DNA from: Candidatus Rhodoblastus alkanivorans
GTDB taxonomy: Bacteria > Pseudomonadota > Alphaproteobacteria > Rhizobiales > Beijerinckiaceae
Reading direction: 5' to 3'
Length of the DNA: 64,000 bases
NCBI RefSeq assembly: GCF_022760755.1
Contig: NZ_JAIVFP010000001.1
Span: 1,964,001 to 2,028,000 of the forward strand
Both the position numbers and the translations under genes were made by a program. The notes beneath the pieces are model-generated. The model made no database searches. It worked only from the letters and a program-made list of their open reading frames with translations, and was not told the DNA's origin. This document shows positions 6,996 through 17,087 of this stretch, in pieces. Each line of letters starts with the position of its first letter. Within the stretch, counting starts at the first letter, position 1.

Positions 6996-9037
6996 GCGCG
7001 GCGACGACGACGGCCGGCGCCGGATTCGCGGCCGCTTCGCGCGCCGCCTTCGAGCCGCTGGCCGCCCCCACTGTCTGGGTCCATGGCGCGCGCACGGCGG
7101 TCGCGGCGCTGCTCGCGCTGTGGGTCGCGTTCAAGCTCCAGCTCGACACGCCCTATTCGGCGATGACGACGGTCCTGATCGTGTCCAATCCCGTCCAGGG
7201 CATGATTCTCGCCAAGAGCCTCTACCGGCTCGGCGGCACCCTGATCGGCGGCGCGGCCGGCGTGATCCTGATGGCGCTGTTCGCCCAGGCCCCCGTGCTG
7301 TTCCTGCTCGGCTTCGCCTTGTGGCTGGCGCTATGCACGGCGGCCTCGACGCTTTTGCGCGGCTTCCGCTCCTATGGCGCGGTGCTCGCCGGCTATACCG
7401 TCGCGCTCATCGCCATGCCGGCGGTCGATCGGCCGGAATCGATCTTCACTCTCGCCATGGCGCGCGTCGCCGTGGTTTCGCTCGGAATCGCCAGTTCGGC
7501 GCTGGTCGGGGCGCTGCTGAGCGGCCATGGCGCCGCGCGCGGGCTCGACAGGATGCTGCGCGCGATGCTGGCCGACCTGTTCGCCCATGCGCGGATCGCG
7601 CTGCGGCCGGGGCAGGGGCTTGCGTTGAAACCGCAGCGGCGGGCGCTGGCCCTTCGCGTCGGCGCGTTCGAGGCCTCGATCCCCTTCGCCGCCGCCGAAA
7701 GCCCGAAACAGGGCGCGCGACTCGCCGCCTTGCGCGACGCCGGCGCCGCCTTTTACGGCGCGCTGACGGCGGCGCCGGCTCTGTCGGAAGCGCTCGACGC
7801 CGCGGAGGCGCCCGAGCCCTTTCTCGCGGAAAATCTGCGCGACACGGAGGACGCGCTCGACGCGGCGGGCGCCGCCCTGGCCGCGCGCGACGATTCCGCC
7901 TTCGCCGAGGCGACGCGCCGGCTCGGCCTGTCGCGGGCGCGGCTCGAATCCATTTTCGCGGCGGGAGGGGAGAGACTGTCGCCGCGATCCGTCGTCGCGA
8001 TCGACCGCCTCGCCGACCTGCTGGGAGAACTGGAGCGCGCCGCGCTCGGGCTGTCCAGCGCAGCCGCGCCCGCGCGCGTTCTGCGCAACGCCACCCATCT
8101 CGACTGGCGCTGGGCCTGGCTCAACGCGGCGCGCGCCGGCGCTGCTGTCCTCATCGCCGGCGCGTTGTGGTTCGGCTTCGGCTGGTCGCGGTTCGGGGCG
8201 ATCATGATGGCGTCGGTCGCGCCCAATGTCGCCCTGATGTCGCTGCGCGAAAGGCCGACGGCCGACGCCATGGACATGGTGTGGGGCGTGATCTTGGCGA
8301 CGGCGCTGGGCCTGTTCTACCTGCTCTGGGTTCTGCCCCAGATCACCGGCTTCCCGTTGCTCGTCCTGTGGCTCGCGCCGCCGCTGATCGCCAGCGCCGC
8401 CGCCATGACCGCGCCGCGCCTGATGTTTGTCGGCATCGGTTTCGGCGTGTTCTTCATCACTCTCGTCGCGCCATCGAATCCCATGGTCTTCGAGCCCGAG
8501 ATATTCATGAACAACGCGCTCGCCACCATCGCCGGCGCGGCGCTCACCTCGCTCGTCTATCGCATCATTCTGCCGGTGGACGCGCGGGCGTTGCGGCAGC
8601 ATCTGCTCGCAGAAATCCGGCGCGACCTCGCCGATCTGCTGCGTCGGCGCAAGGCGGTCTCCGCGCCGGAATGGGAAGCGCGGATGCACGACCGGATGCG
8701 GCTGCTGATCGCGCGGCTGCGCGCCGCCAATGTCGCGAGCGACTCCGCGCTGCGCAGCGGCTTCGCCGCGCTGCGCCTCGGCCGCGACGTGCTGCGCCTG
8801 AGAACCCTGCTGGCGGGCGATCCCGCATCGGACCGGATCGCCCGCGACGCGCTTGCCGGCCTCGCCGGCGCCGGCCGCGCCGCCGCCCTCGCCGAGACCG
8901 GCGCCCGGCTGCGCGCCCGCGCGGCGGAGGTCGAACCGGAGCGCGCAGCGCCGATCCTGCGCGCGGCCAGCATCCTTCCCGCCATCGACGCGCTGGTCGC
9001 GGGGCGTCGCCGCTTCTTCCAGCAGGCGCTGCAATGA
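6992..9037 (+). CDS. FUSC/AaeB-like aromatic acid exporter
   Basis: A 681-residue inner-membrane protein of the FUSC (fusaric acid resistance/AaeB) family. It shows two repeats, each with a hydrophobic transmembrane block (about residues 30-170 and 375-525) followed by a soluble helical region. The YSAMTTVLIVSNPVQGMILAKS segment near residue 55 is typical. AaeB-type proteins export aromatic carboxylates such as p-hydroxybenzoate with a membrane-fusion partner. It is coupled by ATGA overlaps to marR before it and to the DUF1656 gene after it. Confidence 0.93.
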   Translation: MSAATTTAGAGFAAASRAAFEPLAAPTVWVHGARTAVAALLALWVAFKLQLDTPYSAMTTVLIVSNPVQGMILAKSLYRLGGTLIGGAAGVILMALFAQAPVLFLLGFALWLALCTAASTLLRGFRSYGAVLAGYTVALIAMPAVDRPESIFTLAMARVAVVSLGIASSALVGALLSGHGAARGLDRMLRAMLADLFAHARIALRPGQGLALKPQRRALALRVGAFEASIPFAAAESPKQGARLAALRDAGAAFYGALTAAPALSEALDAAEAPEPFLAENLRDTEDALDAAGAALAARDDSAFAEATRRLGLSRARLESIFAAGGERLSPRSVVAIDRLADLLGELERAALGLSSAAAPARVLRNATHLDWRWAWLNAARAGAAVLIAGALWFGFGWSRFGAIMMASVAPNVALMSLRERPTADAMDMVWGVILATALGLFYLLWVLPQITGFPLLVLWLAPPLIASAAAMTAPRLMFVGIGFGVFFITLVAPSNPMVFEPEIFMNNALATIAGAALTSLVYRIILPVDARALRQHLLAEIRRDLADLLRRRKAVSAPEWEARMHDRMRLLIARLRAANVASDSALRSGFAALRLGRDVLRLRTLLAGDPASDRIARDALAGLAGAGRAAALAETGARLRARAAEVEPERAAPILRAASILPAIDALVAGRRRFFQQALQ

Positions 9038-9228
9038 CAACGGAAATCAATTTCTTCGGCGTCTATGTCGCCCCCTTCGTCGGCGATCTTGCCGTCGCCT
9101 TCCTGCTTTTCCTGCCCCTGCGCTGGCTATTCGCGCGAGCCGGCCTGTTCGCGCTGTTCTGGCATGTCGCTTTGGTGGAGCTTTGTCTGTTCGTCGCCGT
9201 CCTCGGTTTCACGGTCTATCTGGTATGA
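9034..9228 (+). CDS. AaeX-like DUF1656 small membrane protein
   Basis: A 64-residue protein with two transmembrane helices (about 10-28 and 36-60) and the opening TEINFFGVYVAPF, which marks the DUF1656/AaeX family. These proteins are nearly always encoded between an AaeB/FUSC pump and an HlyD-type adaptor, as here. Its ATG overlaps the FUSC stop (ATGA) and its TGA overlaps the next start (ATGA). The precise role of AaeX is not established. Confidence 0.92.
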   Translation: MTTEINFFGVYVAPFVGDLAVAFLLFLPLRWLFARAGLFALFWHVALVELCLFVAVLGFTVYLV

Positions 9229-10157
9229 AACGCAAATTTCGCCGCCTGTTGGGAATCGCGCTGACCCTGTGCGCCGCCGCCGGCGGCCTGCTCCTCGCCA
9301 CAGCTCTATGGCGCCATTACATGATCGCGCCCTGGACCCGCGACGCGCGGGTGCGGGTCGAAACGGTGACAGTTGCGCCGGAGGTCGCCGGCAATGTCAG
9401 AAAATTGCTGGTCTCCGACAACCAGCCGGTGAAAAAGGGCGACATTCTCTTCGTCATCGATCCGCGCTCCTACCAGATCGCGGTCGCGCAGGCCGAGGCC
9501 GCGCTCGACGGGCAGGAGCAATCGACCCGGCTGGCGCAGCTCAAATCGCAGCGCCGCGCCAAGCTGACCGACCTCGCGATCTCCAAGGAAGAAAAAGAGC
9601 AATATGAAGTCGGCGCCAAGGTGGCCGACGCCGCGGTCGATCAGGCGCGCGCCCAGCTCGACATGGCGAAGCTCAACCTCGAACGGTCGATCGTGCGTTC
9701 GCCGGTCAACGGCTATGTCACCAACTTGCGCCTGCGCGAGGGCGATTTCGTCGCCGCCGGCCAGTCCAGCCTGACCATAGTGGACCGGGATTCGTTCTGG
9801 CTCGCCGGCTATTTCGAGGAGACGCAGCTTGCCTCCATTCATCCAGGCGAAGAGGCGCGCTATGTCCTGATGGGTTATCCCGACCATGTCCTGACCGGGC
9901 GGGTGGCAAGCGTCAGCCGTGGCGTCGCCGATCAGGACGCCGGCGGCGCGGGGACGGGGCTCGCTTCGGTCAATCCGGTCTTCACCTGGGTGCGCCTCGC
10001 CCAGCGCGTGCCCGTGCGCATCGTGCTCGATCCGGTTCCGTCCGACGTGACCCCGGTCGCCGGCTTGACGGCGACGGTGGAGATCGGCCGCCCCAATACC
10101 TTCCGCGACGATCTCGCCTGGGCCTGGGCGTTCTGGCGGCGCGGCTGGCGTTATTGA
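9225..10157 (+). CDS. HlyD/AaeA-type membrane fusion protein
   Basis: A 310-residue periplasmic adaptor. A basic N terminus and one transmembrane anchor (about 9-29) precede a biotinyl-lipoyl-like domain (VAPEVAGNVRKLLVSDNQPVKKGD), a helical hairpin (about 85-150) rich in Lys/Glu/Ala, the second lipoyl half (IVRSPVNGYVTNLRLREGDFV) and a beta-barrel domain. It would link the FUSC pump to an outer-membrane channel, which is not encoded nearby. The ATGA overlap with the DUF1656 gene shows tight coupling. It is the last gene of the efflux operon. Confidence 0.95.
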   Translation: MKRKFRRLLGIALTLCAAAGGLLLATALWRHYMIAPWTRDARVRVETVTVAPEVAGNVRKLLVSDNQPVKKGDILFVIDPRSYQIAVAQAEAALDGQEQSTRLAQLKSQRRAKLTDLAISKEEKEQYEVGAKVADAAVDQARAQLDMAKLNLERSIVRSPVNGYVTNLRLREGDFVAAGQSSLTIVDRDSFWLAGYFEETQLASIHPGEEARYVLMGYPDHVLTGRVASVSRGVADQDAGGAGTGLASVNPVFTWVRLAQRVPVRIVLDPVPSDVTPVAGLTATVEIGRPNTFRDDLAWAWAFWRRGWRY

Positions 10158-10259
10158 ACGGCGTCGATTCGATTGGCGCGGCCGCGCGGCGGGACTATAA
10201 AGGACGGAACAATCCGATCCGCCGCGCGCGAATGGCGGGAAAAGGTGAGGAGGCAAGCC

Positions 10260-10937
10260 GTGAAGCTCATCATTTTTGACATCGACGGCACGTTGGTCGA
10301 TAGCCAGAACTGCATCGTCGAGGCGCAGCGGCGGGCTTTCGCCGCGCTCGGCCTTCCGGCCCCGCCGACTCGCGAGAAGGCGCTGTCGGTGGTCGGCCTG
10401 TCGCTGGTCGAGGCCTTCGACGCCCTGACCGAAGGGCGCGGCCCGAGCAAGGAGCTGGCCGACGCCTATAAGGCGGCCTGGATGCAATTGCGCGGAGAAT
10501 CGCGGATCGAGGACCGCTGCCCGGTCTATCCGGGGGTGGAGGAATTCCTGAGGCAAATGTCGCGGCGCGACGATTGCAGACTGGGCGTCGCCACCGGAAA
10601 GTCGCGCGCCGGCGTGGACCGGCTGTTTGACGCCTATGGCTGGCGGGATATGTTCGCCACGGTGCAGACGGCCGACGACGCGCCTTCGAAACCCGCTCCC
10701 GACATGTTCAACCGGGCGCTGGCCGAGACCAGTATGACTGCGCGCGACGCCTGCATGGTCGGCGACACCGTGTTCGACATGCGCATGGCGCGCTCCGCCG
10801 GCGCCCACGCCATCGGCGTCGGCTGGGGCTATCATCCTCATGAAAAGCTGACAAAAGCCGGCGCCGTGACCATCGCCGACAATCTGGACGCCTTGCGCGT
10901 CCAACTCGACGAGTTCATGCAATGCGTGACGACCTGA
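10260..10937 (+). CDS. HAD-superfamily phosphatase (Gph-like)
   Basis: A 225-residue HAD-IA hydrolase. Motif I DIDGTLVDS carries the nucleophile Asp7 and acid Asp9, motif II is ATGKS, the motif III Lys lies in PSKPAPDMF, and motif IV is VGDTVFDMRMA. The alpha-helical cap places it with phosphoglycolate phosphatase-like enzymes; the substrate cannot be told from sequence. A GTG at 10260 with GAGGAGG (10247-10253) gives the family N terminus, so the longer upstream frame is not used. Its end overlaps the ATP12 gene by 16 nt. Confidence 0.93.
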   Translation: MKLIIFDIDGTLVDSQNCIVEAQRRAFAALGLPAPPTREKALSVVGLSLVEAFDALTEGRGPSKELADAYKAAWMQLRGESRIEDRCPVYPGVEEFLRQMSRRDDCRLGVATGKSRAGVDRLFDAYGWRDMFATVQTADDAPSKPAPDMFNRALAETSMTARDACMVGDTVFDMRMARSAGAHAIGVGWGYHPHEKLTKAGAVTIADNLDALRVQLDEFMQCVTT

Positions 10938-11716
10938 GCGCCTTATTCGTCGAATCCGGCGAACGCGATCCCCTGAAGGCGGCGCAGCGGGACATGAAAC
11001 GCCCGCTGCCGAAGAAATTCTATACGGAAGTCGGCGTCGAGGCGCGGGGCGAGGGGTTCGGCGTGGCCCTCGACGGCAAGCCGGTCCATACCCCGGCGCG
11101 GGCGCCTTTGGTCGCGCCGACGCGCGCGCTGGCCGAGGCGCTGGCGGCGGAATGGCGCCGTCAGGGCGACCATATCGACCCCGCCGACATGCCGATGACG
11201 CGCATGGTCAACACCGCGCTCGACGGGGTGAGCCGCGAAATGCAAGCGACGGCGGCTGCGATTGCGACCTTTGCGGGCTCGGACCTCGTCTGCTATCGCG
11301 CCGGAGAGCCGGAGAGCCTGGTCACGGCCCAGAACGCGGCGTGGGAGCCGGTGCTCGATCATTTTCGTGACGCGCACGGCTCCCGCTTCCTTTGCGTCGA
11401 GGGCGTGATTTTCGTGGACCAGCCGGCGGAATCGCGCGCGGCGGTCGAGGGCCTGGTGGCGCGCGAGGCGCAAAAGCCGGACGGCGCGCTGCGGTTGGCC
11501 GCGCTCCACGTCATGACGACTATCTCCGGCTCGGTCCTGATCGCGCTCGCCTTGATCGAAGGCGCGCTGGGTTTCGACGCCGCATGGGACGCCGCCCATG
11601 TGGACGAAGACCACGAATTGCGCCTCTGGGGCGATGACGAAGAGGCTTCAGCCCGCCGCGCCGCCCGGCGCAAGGAAATGCGCGCGGCTTATGAGCTTTA
11701 CGCGGCGTTGGGGTGA
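10922..11716 (+). CDS. ATP12-family F1-ATPase assembly chaperone
   Basis: A 264-residue ATP12 family protein, the chaperone that in mitochondria binds free F1 alpha subunit during assembly of the ATP synthase. Hallmarks are [43 protein letters not shown] and [15 protein letters not shown], followed by [13 protein letters not shown] and a helical C terminus. Bacterial ATP12 is largely restricted to alphaproteobacteria. It starts inside the HAD phosphatase gene, so translational coupling is likely. Confidence 0.95.
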   Translation: MRDDLSALFVESGERDPLKAAQRDMKRPLPKKFYTEVGVEARGEGFGVALDGKPVHTPARAPLVAPTRALAEALAAEWRRQGDHIDPADMPMTRMVNTALDGVSREMQATAAAIATFAGSDLVCYRAGEPESLVTAQNAAWEPVLDHFRDAHGSRFLCVEGVIFVDQPAESRAAVEGLVAREAQKPDGALRLAALHVMTTISGSVLIALALIEGALGFDAAWDAAHVDEDHELRLWGDDEEASARRAARRKEMRAAYELYAALG

Positions 11717-11945
11717 AGTCGTTCGTCAGACCGTTGACTTTTGGTCATCGAGCGGCGCCTTGAAGCCAGTTCTGTCATCGCGAGCGGCTTCCTGCTCGCC
11801 GACTTCGCGTCGCCGCATTAGCCCAAAGGATTTCATCCGTTCGTCATCTGGCGGGTTCCGGCCCCCAAAAAGCCGTGCTAAACCGGCGCGATGCTTGTTG
11901 CGGCGCAGTGGCGAACCAACTCCGCCTGAACACCGGGAAATCTCC
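11717..11945. other. Intergenic spacer before pccB
   Basis: About 230 bp without a convincing gene. An open frame continues upstream of the pccB ATG into this region, but it has no family similarity and the canonical pccB N terminus starts at 11946. No clear promoter or terminator was recognised. Confidence 0.4.
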
Positions 11946-13481
11946 ATGAAACATATCCTCGAAGCCCTCGACGAGCGCCGCGAGGGCGCGCGGCTCGGCG
12001 GCGGTCAAAAGCGCATCGACGCCCAGCATAAGCGCGGCAAGCTCACGGCCCGCGAGCGTATCGAACTGCTGCTCGATTCGGATTCCTTCGAGGAATTCGA
12101 CATGTTCGTGCAGCATCGCTGCGTCGATTTCGGCATGGACAAGGGCGAAAAGATCCCCGGCGACGGCGTCGTCACCGGCTGGGGCACGATCAACGGCCGC
12201 GTCGTCTATGTCTTCGCCAAGGATTTCACCGTGCTCGGCGGCTCTTTGTCGGAAACGCACGCGCAAAAGATCATCAAGATCCAGGACATGGCGTTGCGCA
12301 ACCGCGCCCCGATCATCGGCCTGTTCGACGCCGGCGGCGCCCGCATCCAGGAAGGCGTGGCCGCGCTCGGCGGCTATGGCGAGGTGTTCCAGCGCAACGT
12401 GCTGGCCTCGGGCGTGATCCCGCAGATTTCCGTCATCATGGGGCCCTGCGCCGGCGGCGACGTCTATTCGCCCGCCATGACCGACTTCATCTTCATGGTC
12501 AAGGACACGAGCTATATGTTCGTCACCGGACCGGACGTGGTGAAGACCGTCACCAATGAGACCGTGACCGCGGAGGAGCTCGGCGGCGCCTCGGTCCACA
12601 CGACCAAAAGCTCGATCGCCGACAAGGGCTATGACAACGACGTGCAGGCGCTGCTCCAGATGCGCCGGCTGATCGACTTCCTGCCGTCCTCGAACACCGA
12701 CGAACTCCCGGAATGGCCGAGCTTCGACGATTCCGACCGCATGGACCTGTCGCTCGACACTCTGATCCCGGACAATCCCAACAAGCCCTATGACATCAAG
12801 GAATTGATCGTCAAAGTGGTGGACGAGGGCGATTTCTTCGAGATTCAGGAAGCCCACGCCAGGAATATCGTCGTCGGCTTCGCCCGCATCGACGGTCGGA
12901 CCGTCGGCGTCGTCGGCAACCAGCCACTGGTTCTCGCGGGCGTGCTGGATTCCGACGCCTCGCGCAAGGCCGCGCGTTTCGTGCGCTTCTGCGACGCCTT
13001 CAACATTCCGATCGTCACCTTCGTGGACGTGCCCGGCTTCCTGCCCGGCACGGCGCAGGAATATGGCGGCCTGATCAAGCACGGCGCCAAGCTCTTGTTC
13101 GCCTATGCCGAGGCCACCGTGCCGAAAATCACCGTCATCACCCGCAAGGCTTTCGGCGGCGCCTATGACGTCATGGCGTCGAAACATCTGCGCGGCGACG
13201 TCAATTACGCCTGGCCGACCGCCCAGATCGCGGTCATGGGCGCGAAAGGCGCGGTGGAGATCATCTTCCGTCAGGACATGGGCGATCCGGACAAGATCGC
13301 CGAGCGCACCAAGGAATATGAGGACCGCTTCCTGTCGCCTTTCGTCGCGGCCGAGCGCGGCTATATCGACGAGGTGATTCAGCCGCACGGCACCCGCCGC
13401 CGCCTGTCGCGGGCGCTCGCCATGCTCCGCCACAAGGAACTGGAAAATCCCTGGAAAAAGCACGACAATATTCCATTGTAA
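11946..13481 (+). CDS. pccB: Propionyl-CoA carboxylase beta subunit
   Basis: A 511-residue carboxyltransferase (crotonase fold repeated twice) that moves CO2 from carboxybiotin to propionyl-CoA, giving methylmalonyl-CoA. Conserved blocks are the N-terminal [22 protein letters not shown], the oxyanion/acyl-CoA loop [31 protein letters not shown], and in the second half [19 protein letters not shown] and [18 protein letters not shown]. The partner biotin-carboxylase gene pccA is not in the window. The start has a modest SD (GGGAAA). A strong terminator follows. Confidence 0.97.
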   Translation: MKHILEALDERREGARLGGGQKRIDAQHKRGKLTARERIELLLDSDSFEEFDMFVQHRCVDFGMDKGEKIPGDGVVTGWGTINGRVVYVFAKDFTVLGGSLSETHAQKIIKIQDMALRNRAPIIGLFDAGGARIQEGVAALGGYGEVFQRNVLASGVIPQISVIMGPCAGGDVYSPAMTDFIFMVKDTSYMFVTGPDVVKTVTNETVTAEELGGASVHTTKSSIADKGYDNDVQALLQMRRLIDFLPSSNTDELPEWPSFDDSDRMDLSLDTLIPDNPNKPYDIKELIVKVVDEGDFFEIQEAHARNIVVGFARIDGRTVGVVGNQPLVLAGVLDSDASRKAARFVRFCDAFNIPIVTFVDVPGFLPGTAQEYGGLIKHGAKLLFAYAEATVPKITVITRKAFGGAYDVMASKHLRGDVNYAWPTAQIAVMGAKGAVEIIFRQDMGDPDKIAERTKEYEDRFLSPFVAAERGYIDEVIQPHGTRRRLSRALAMLRHKELENPWKKHDNIPL

Positions 13482-13514
13482 ATGCGCTCTTAACAAGGTG
13501 TCGCTTTGATTTGA

Positions 13515-13553
13515 AAGGCCTTCCGTTCGTAACGGAAGGCCTTATACGTTTTT
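13515..13553 (+). terminator. Intrinsic terminator after pccB
   Basis: A perfect 13-bp inverted repeat (arms 13515-13527 and 13531-13543) with a 3-nt loop is followed by a T-rich stretch (ATACGTTTTTAAC). It begins 33 bp after the pccB stop and separates pccB from the GGDEF-EAL gene. Confidence 0.85.
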
Positions 13554-13693
13554 AACGAAAGAGTTTAACCATGACGTTTGGGCATTGTACGGCCCATGGT
13601 AAGGCTGAGTTAAATGATTTCCATTAATTGAAAGAAGAGAGAGTTTTTCCAGTTCGGCGTCGGCGTCGCCGCTTATCGCTCGAGATTAACGAA

Positions 13694-15652
13694 ATGCTTA
13701 TTTTGCCTGCCATACCGCAGATCGGGGGGGCAACAGCGCCGTCCCGTCTCCAACGGGAGCTTGATAAAGCTCGGCTGTCGCAACTCGCTTCGCATCTTCC
13801 ATTGCTTTACAGTATACTTTGCCTTAATGTCATAACAATTGCTTTCGTCTTTTCGTCGGTCGCGCCGCCATTCCTGATCTATGTCGCGCCCTCGGTCCTG
13901 CTCGTCGCCGGGGCCATCCGCGCCTATTCCTGGCGATCGCGCCGCAACAAGCCGGTCGATCCGGATCGCGCGAGCGCCATGCTGCAATCCGTCCATCGCT
14001 TCGCGGTCGGCTTCGCCCTCGCCTATATGGCTTGGACATTGGCTTTATTTCTCTATGGCGACACCGGCCGTCAAAGCCAGCTTGTCTATACGGTGGTCAT
14101 CACCGACATCATCTGCAGCTTTACCCTGGCGCATCTGCCGCGCGTGGCTCTGGCTTTATCGGCGATCACTTTGCCCGCCTTTTTGCTGCTGCTGGCGTTT
14201 TCCGGAGGATCCGATGCGAAGGTGATCGCGCTCAATCTGGCGATGGTCGCGCTGTTTTTCGGTTATATGGTGGCTGGATCAGCGCGGGATTTCGAAAGAA
14301 TGGTGGAAGCCCAGTTGAGGTCTGTCCAACTTGCCGACGAAAACCGCCTGCTCGCCAATAGGGACAGCCTGACGGGTCTCCCCAATCGGCGGGAATTTTT
14401 CGCGAGGCTCGAAAGCGCCCTCGACGCCGAGTCGGCTGGCGGCGGACTTGTCGTCGGCGTCATCGATCTCGATGGCTTCAAGCCGATCAACGACCTGTAC
14501 GGCCACGCCCTCGGCGACCGCGTGCTCAGGGAATGCGCCGCGCGCCTGGAGCTGTTCTCGGGCGGCGCCACCACCATCGCCCGGCTCGGCGGCGACGAAT
14601 TCGCGCTCTTCATGCGCGGCCGCTCCAGCGAGGACGACATTCTTCAGCTCGGCGCCCAGATCTGCGCCGCGCTCAAAGCGCCGTTGAAACTCGCGGAGAT
14701 CCACGCCGGCCTTTCCGCGTCGATCGGCTTCGCGCGCTATCCGCAGGACGCGATGGATGCACACCGGCTTTATGAGCGGGCCGATTACGCGCTTTATTAC
14801 GGCAAGCAGCACCGGCGCGGCGAGCCGATCCTGTTCTCGCCGGACCACGAAAGCAAAATGCTGCTTAACGCGCGCATCCAGCAGGCCTTGCGTAGCGCCG
14901 ATCTGGAAAAGGAGATTTCGGTCGAGTTCCAGCCGCTTCTGGATGTCCCGTCCGAGCGCATCATCGCATTCGAGGCGTTGGCGCGGTGGACGAGCCCCGA
15001 GCTCGGCCCCGTGCCGCCGGACCTGTTCATACCGGTCGCGGAATGCGGCGAGACCATCCATCTGGTGACGCGCACGATTCTGCGGAAGGCCCTCGCCGCG
15101 GCGCGGGACTGGCCCGAAGATATCGGCTTGAGCTTCAATCTTTCGGCGCGCGATCTCGCCTCGCCCGTGGCGATGACCCAGCTCGCCGCCCTGATCGAGC
15201 GCAGCGCGTTCGATCCCGGCCGCCTCGAGATCGAAGTCACCGAGACAGCCCTGATTTCCGATTTCGAGCACGCCGCTCATGCGATCCAGCGGCTCAAGGC
15301 GCTCGGCGCGCGGATTTCGCTGGACGATTTCGGGGCCGGCTACTCCAGCCTCGCCTATATCCATCGGCTGCCGGTGGACCGAATCAAGATCGATCGCAGC
15401 TTCGTCCAGGAAATGCACGCCAACTCCGCCGCGCGCGACATCATCAAATCGGTGATCAGCCTGTGCGACAATCTGAAACTGAATTGCGCGACCGAAGGCG
15501 TCGAAACTCTGGAGCAACTCGACCTCCTGCGCGACTATGGCTGCAATGTCGTGCAGGGCTTCTATTTCGGCGCCCCGATCGGCCAGGAGGCGGTGGCGGA
15601 AATGATCGCGGCCAACAGGAAGGCGGACGAGGGCCAGAGCTTGCGCGCGTGA
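13694..15652 (+). CDS. Membrane-bound GGDEF-EAL cyclic-di-GMP protein
   Basis: A 652-residue signalling protein. A hydrophobic N-terminal half with about five to six transmembrane helices (roughly 30-205) is followed by a short linker, a diguanylate cyclase domain with intact GGDEF (299-303) and a phosphodiesterase domain with intact EAL (427-429) and DDFGAGYSSL. Both catalytic signatures are complete, so either or both activities are possible. No I-site RxxD was confidently placed. The ATG at 13694 is assumed; an in-frame TTG lies 66 bp upstream. It is monocistronic, with a terminator upstream and a convergent eipB gene downstream. Confidence 0.93.
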   Translation: MLILPAIPQIGGATAPSRLQRELDKARLSQLASHLPLLYSILCLNVITIAFVFSSVAPPFLIYVAPSVLLVAGAIRAYSWRSRRNKPVDPDRASAMLQSVHRFAVGFALAYMAWTLALFLYGDTGRQSQLVYTVVITDIICSFTLAHLPRVALALSAITLPAFLLLLAFSGGSDAKVIALNLAMVALFFGYMVAGSARDFERMVEAQLRSVQLADENRLLANRDSLTGLPNRREFFARLESALDAESAGGGLVVGVIDLDGFKPINDLYGHALGDRVLRECAARLELFSGGATTIARLGGDEFALFMRGRSSEDDILQLGAQICAALKAPLKLAEIHAGLSASIGFARYPQDAMDAHRLYERADYALYYGKQHRRGEPILFSPDHESKMLLNARIQQALRSADLEKEISVEFQPLLDVPSERIIAFEALARWTSPELGPVPPDLFIPVAECGETIHLVTRTILRKALAAARDWPEDIGLSFNLSARDLASPVAMTQLAALIERSAFDPGRLEIEVTETALISDFEHAAHAIQRLKALGARISLDDFGAGYSSLAYIHRLPVDRIKIDRSFVQEMHANSAARDIIKSVISLCDNLKLNCATEGVETLEQLDLLRDYGCNVVQGFYFGAPIGQEAVAEMIAANRKADEGQSLRA

Positions 15653-15673
15653 CGGCGCGGGCCGGGGCGCCGG

Positions 15674-16498
15674 TCAGCGCCCGCACCTGGCCGCGGGTGG
15701 AAACTCGATTCGGGTCAGTTCGCCCCTCAGGACAAAGTCGCCGTAATCGAGCCTGAGGTTGGTCGAGACGCCGTTCTCATAAAGGTCGAACGACAATACG
15801 TAATCCGGCAGGCCGTCGCGCCGATCCGCAGGGAAATAGGCGACCGCCACCGGCCAGCGCGCGACGTTGCGGAAGGCGGGGCCCTGGGCGCCCTGGTCGG
15901 CGTCCGGCCCGCGCGCCGGTTTGCCGATGATCGTGGTGACATTGTAAATGTGGCGGCCGTTGTCGGAGCCGTCATAGACCCTGGCGAGCATGACCTTGTC
16001 GCCGCGCCGGGCCGCCTCGATGATTCGCTCGATGTGCTGGGTCGGGAAAAGCACGTCCGACTGGGTGGAGAGCCGGAAAGGCTCCGGCCGGCTCAGGGCG
16101 ATGGAAATTCCATCGGCGTCGCGTTGGGCGCTACCGTCCACGTCCCCGCCTTGGCTCGCGGGCCGCGCCGTGCTGAACCTGAAATCCGCGCCGTCGGCGT
16201 CCTCGAAAGTGGTGGAGCGGGTCTCGGTGATCCGCTCATCGCCCTCGTTCGGCTGCATATCCACCACTTGTCGCAGCGTCTGGGCGTAGCCTCCGCAATC
16301 CGCGGCGAAATCATAGGCGATTCGGCCCGTGGCGCTGGCGGGCGCCTTCGAGCCGCTTCCGTCCGCAAGCCGGAGATCGTAAATCGCGCGATGGCTGACC
16401 AGGCCTGCCGCATGGTCGGAAGGAGGCTTGATCTGCGCGATGGCGGGAGCCGCGGCGCAGGACAGGGCCAGGGCGAAAGCTGCAAGGACAGGACGCAT
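15674..16498 (-). CDS. eipB: EipB-family cell-envelope integrity protein
   Basis: A 274-residue periplasmic protein of the EipB (DUF1849) family. A cleavable signal peptide (1-21, AIA-Q) precedes a beta-rich domain. C68 and C272 match the two cysteines that form a disulfide in Brucella EipB, where the protein is a spiral beta barrel needed for envelope integrity. The frame is open for 62 more codons upstream, but ATG 16496-16498 begins the signal peptide. It is divergent from the RidA gene. Confidence 0.92.
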   Translation of the reverse strand: MRPVLAAFALALSCAAAPAIAQIKPPSDHAAGLVSHRAIYDLRLADGSGSKAPASATGRIAYDFAADCGGYAQTLRQVVDMQPNEGDERITETRSTTFEDADGADFRFSTARPASQGGDVDGSAQRDADGISIALSRPEPFRLSTQSDVLFPTQHIERIIEAARRGDKVMLARVYDGSDNGRHIYNVTTIIGKPARGPDADQGAQGPAFRNVARWPVAVAYFPADRRDGLPDYVLSFDLYENGVSTNLRLDYGDFVLRGELTRIEFPPAARCGR

Positions 16499-16601
16499 CG
16501 GAAAAGCTTCTGGCGAGCGATTCGCGGTCGCGAAATCGTAACTTGCCGCTATTGTTGGGGGAAGCCTGTGGCGAAACTTGGATGATGAAGGAGAGACGGC
16601 G

Positions 16602-17087
16602 ATGGGGCAGACGGGAAGCGACATCGAGCAAAGGCTGCGGGATCTGGGCCATGTGCTGCCCCAGCCCACCGCGCCGCTCGCCAATTACGTCCCGACGGTC
16701 GCCAGCGGCGCGCTTTTGTTCGTTTCCGGCCAATTGCCCTTCGGCGCCGACGGCAAGCTGGCGTCCGCCTATGTCGGGAGGGTCGGCGGCGGCGTGTCGG
16801 AAGTCGACGCGGCAGGGGCGGCGGCGCTTTCCGCGCTGAATTGTCTGGCGCAGGCGAAAACGGCGCTCGGCGACCTCGGCCGGATCCAGCGCTGCATTCG
16901 CCTCGGCGGCTTTATCAACGCCGTCGAGTCGTTCACCGGGCTCGCCGGCGTGATGAACGGCGCCTCGGACCTGATCGGCGAGGCGCTCGGCGCCGCCGGC
17001 GCCCACGCCCGCTCGACCATCGGCGTAGCCCAATTGCCGCTTGGCGCCTGTGTCGAGGTCGAGGCGATCTTCGAAATCGCGTCATGA
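16602..17087 (+). CDS. RidA-family (YjgF/YER057c/UK114) protein
   Basis: A 161-residue member of the RidA superfamily, in the longer subgroup with an N-terminal helix (EQRLRDLGHVLPQP). Conserved blocks are YVPTVASGALLFVSGQLP, the central helix ALSALNCLAQAKTALGDL and the C-terminal GVAQLPLGACVEVEAIFEIA. True RidA deaminates reactive enamines using an Arg in the C-terminal segment; that Arg is not evident here (LPLGACVEVE), so the catalytic role is uncertain. The start at 16602 has AAGGAGAG at 16588-16595. It overlaps the next gene by ATGA. Confidence 0.9.
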   Translation: MGQTGSDIEQRLRDLGHVLPQPTAPLANYVPTVASGALLFVSGQLPFGADGKLASAYVGRVGGGVSEVDAAGAAALSALNCLAQAKTALGDLGRIQRCIRLGGFINAVESFTGLAGVMNGASDLIGEALGAAGAHARSTIGVAQLPLGACVEVEAIFEIAS

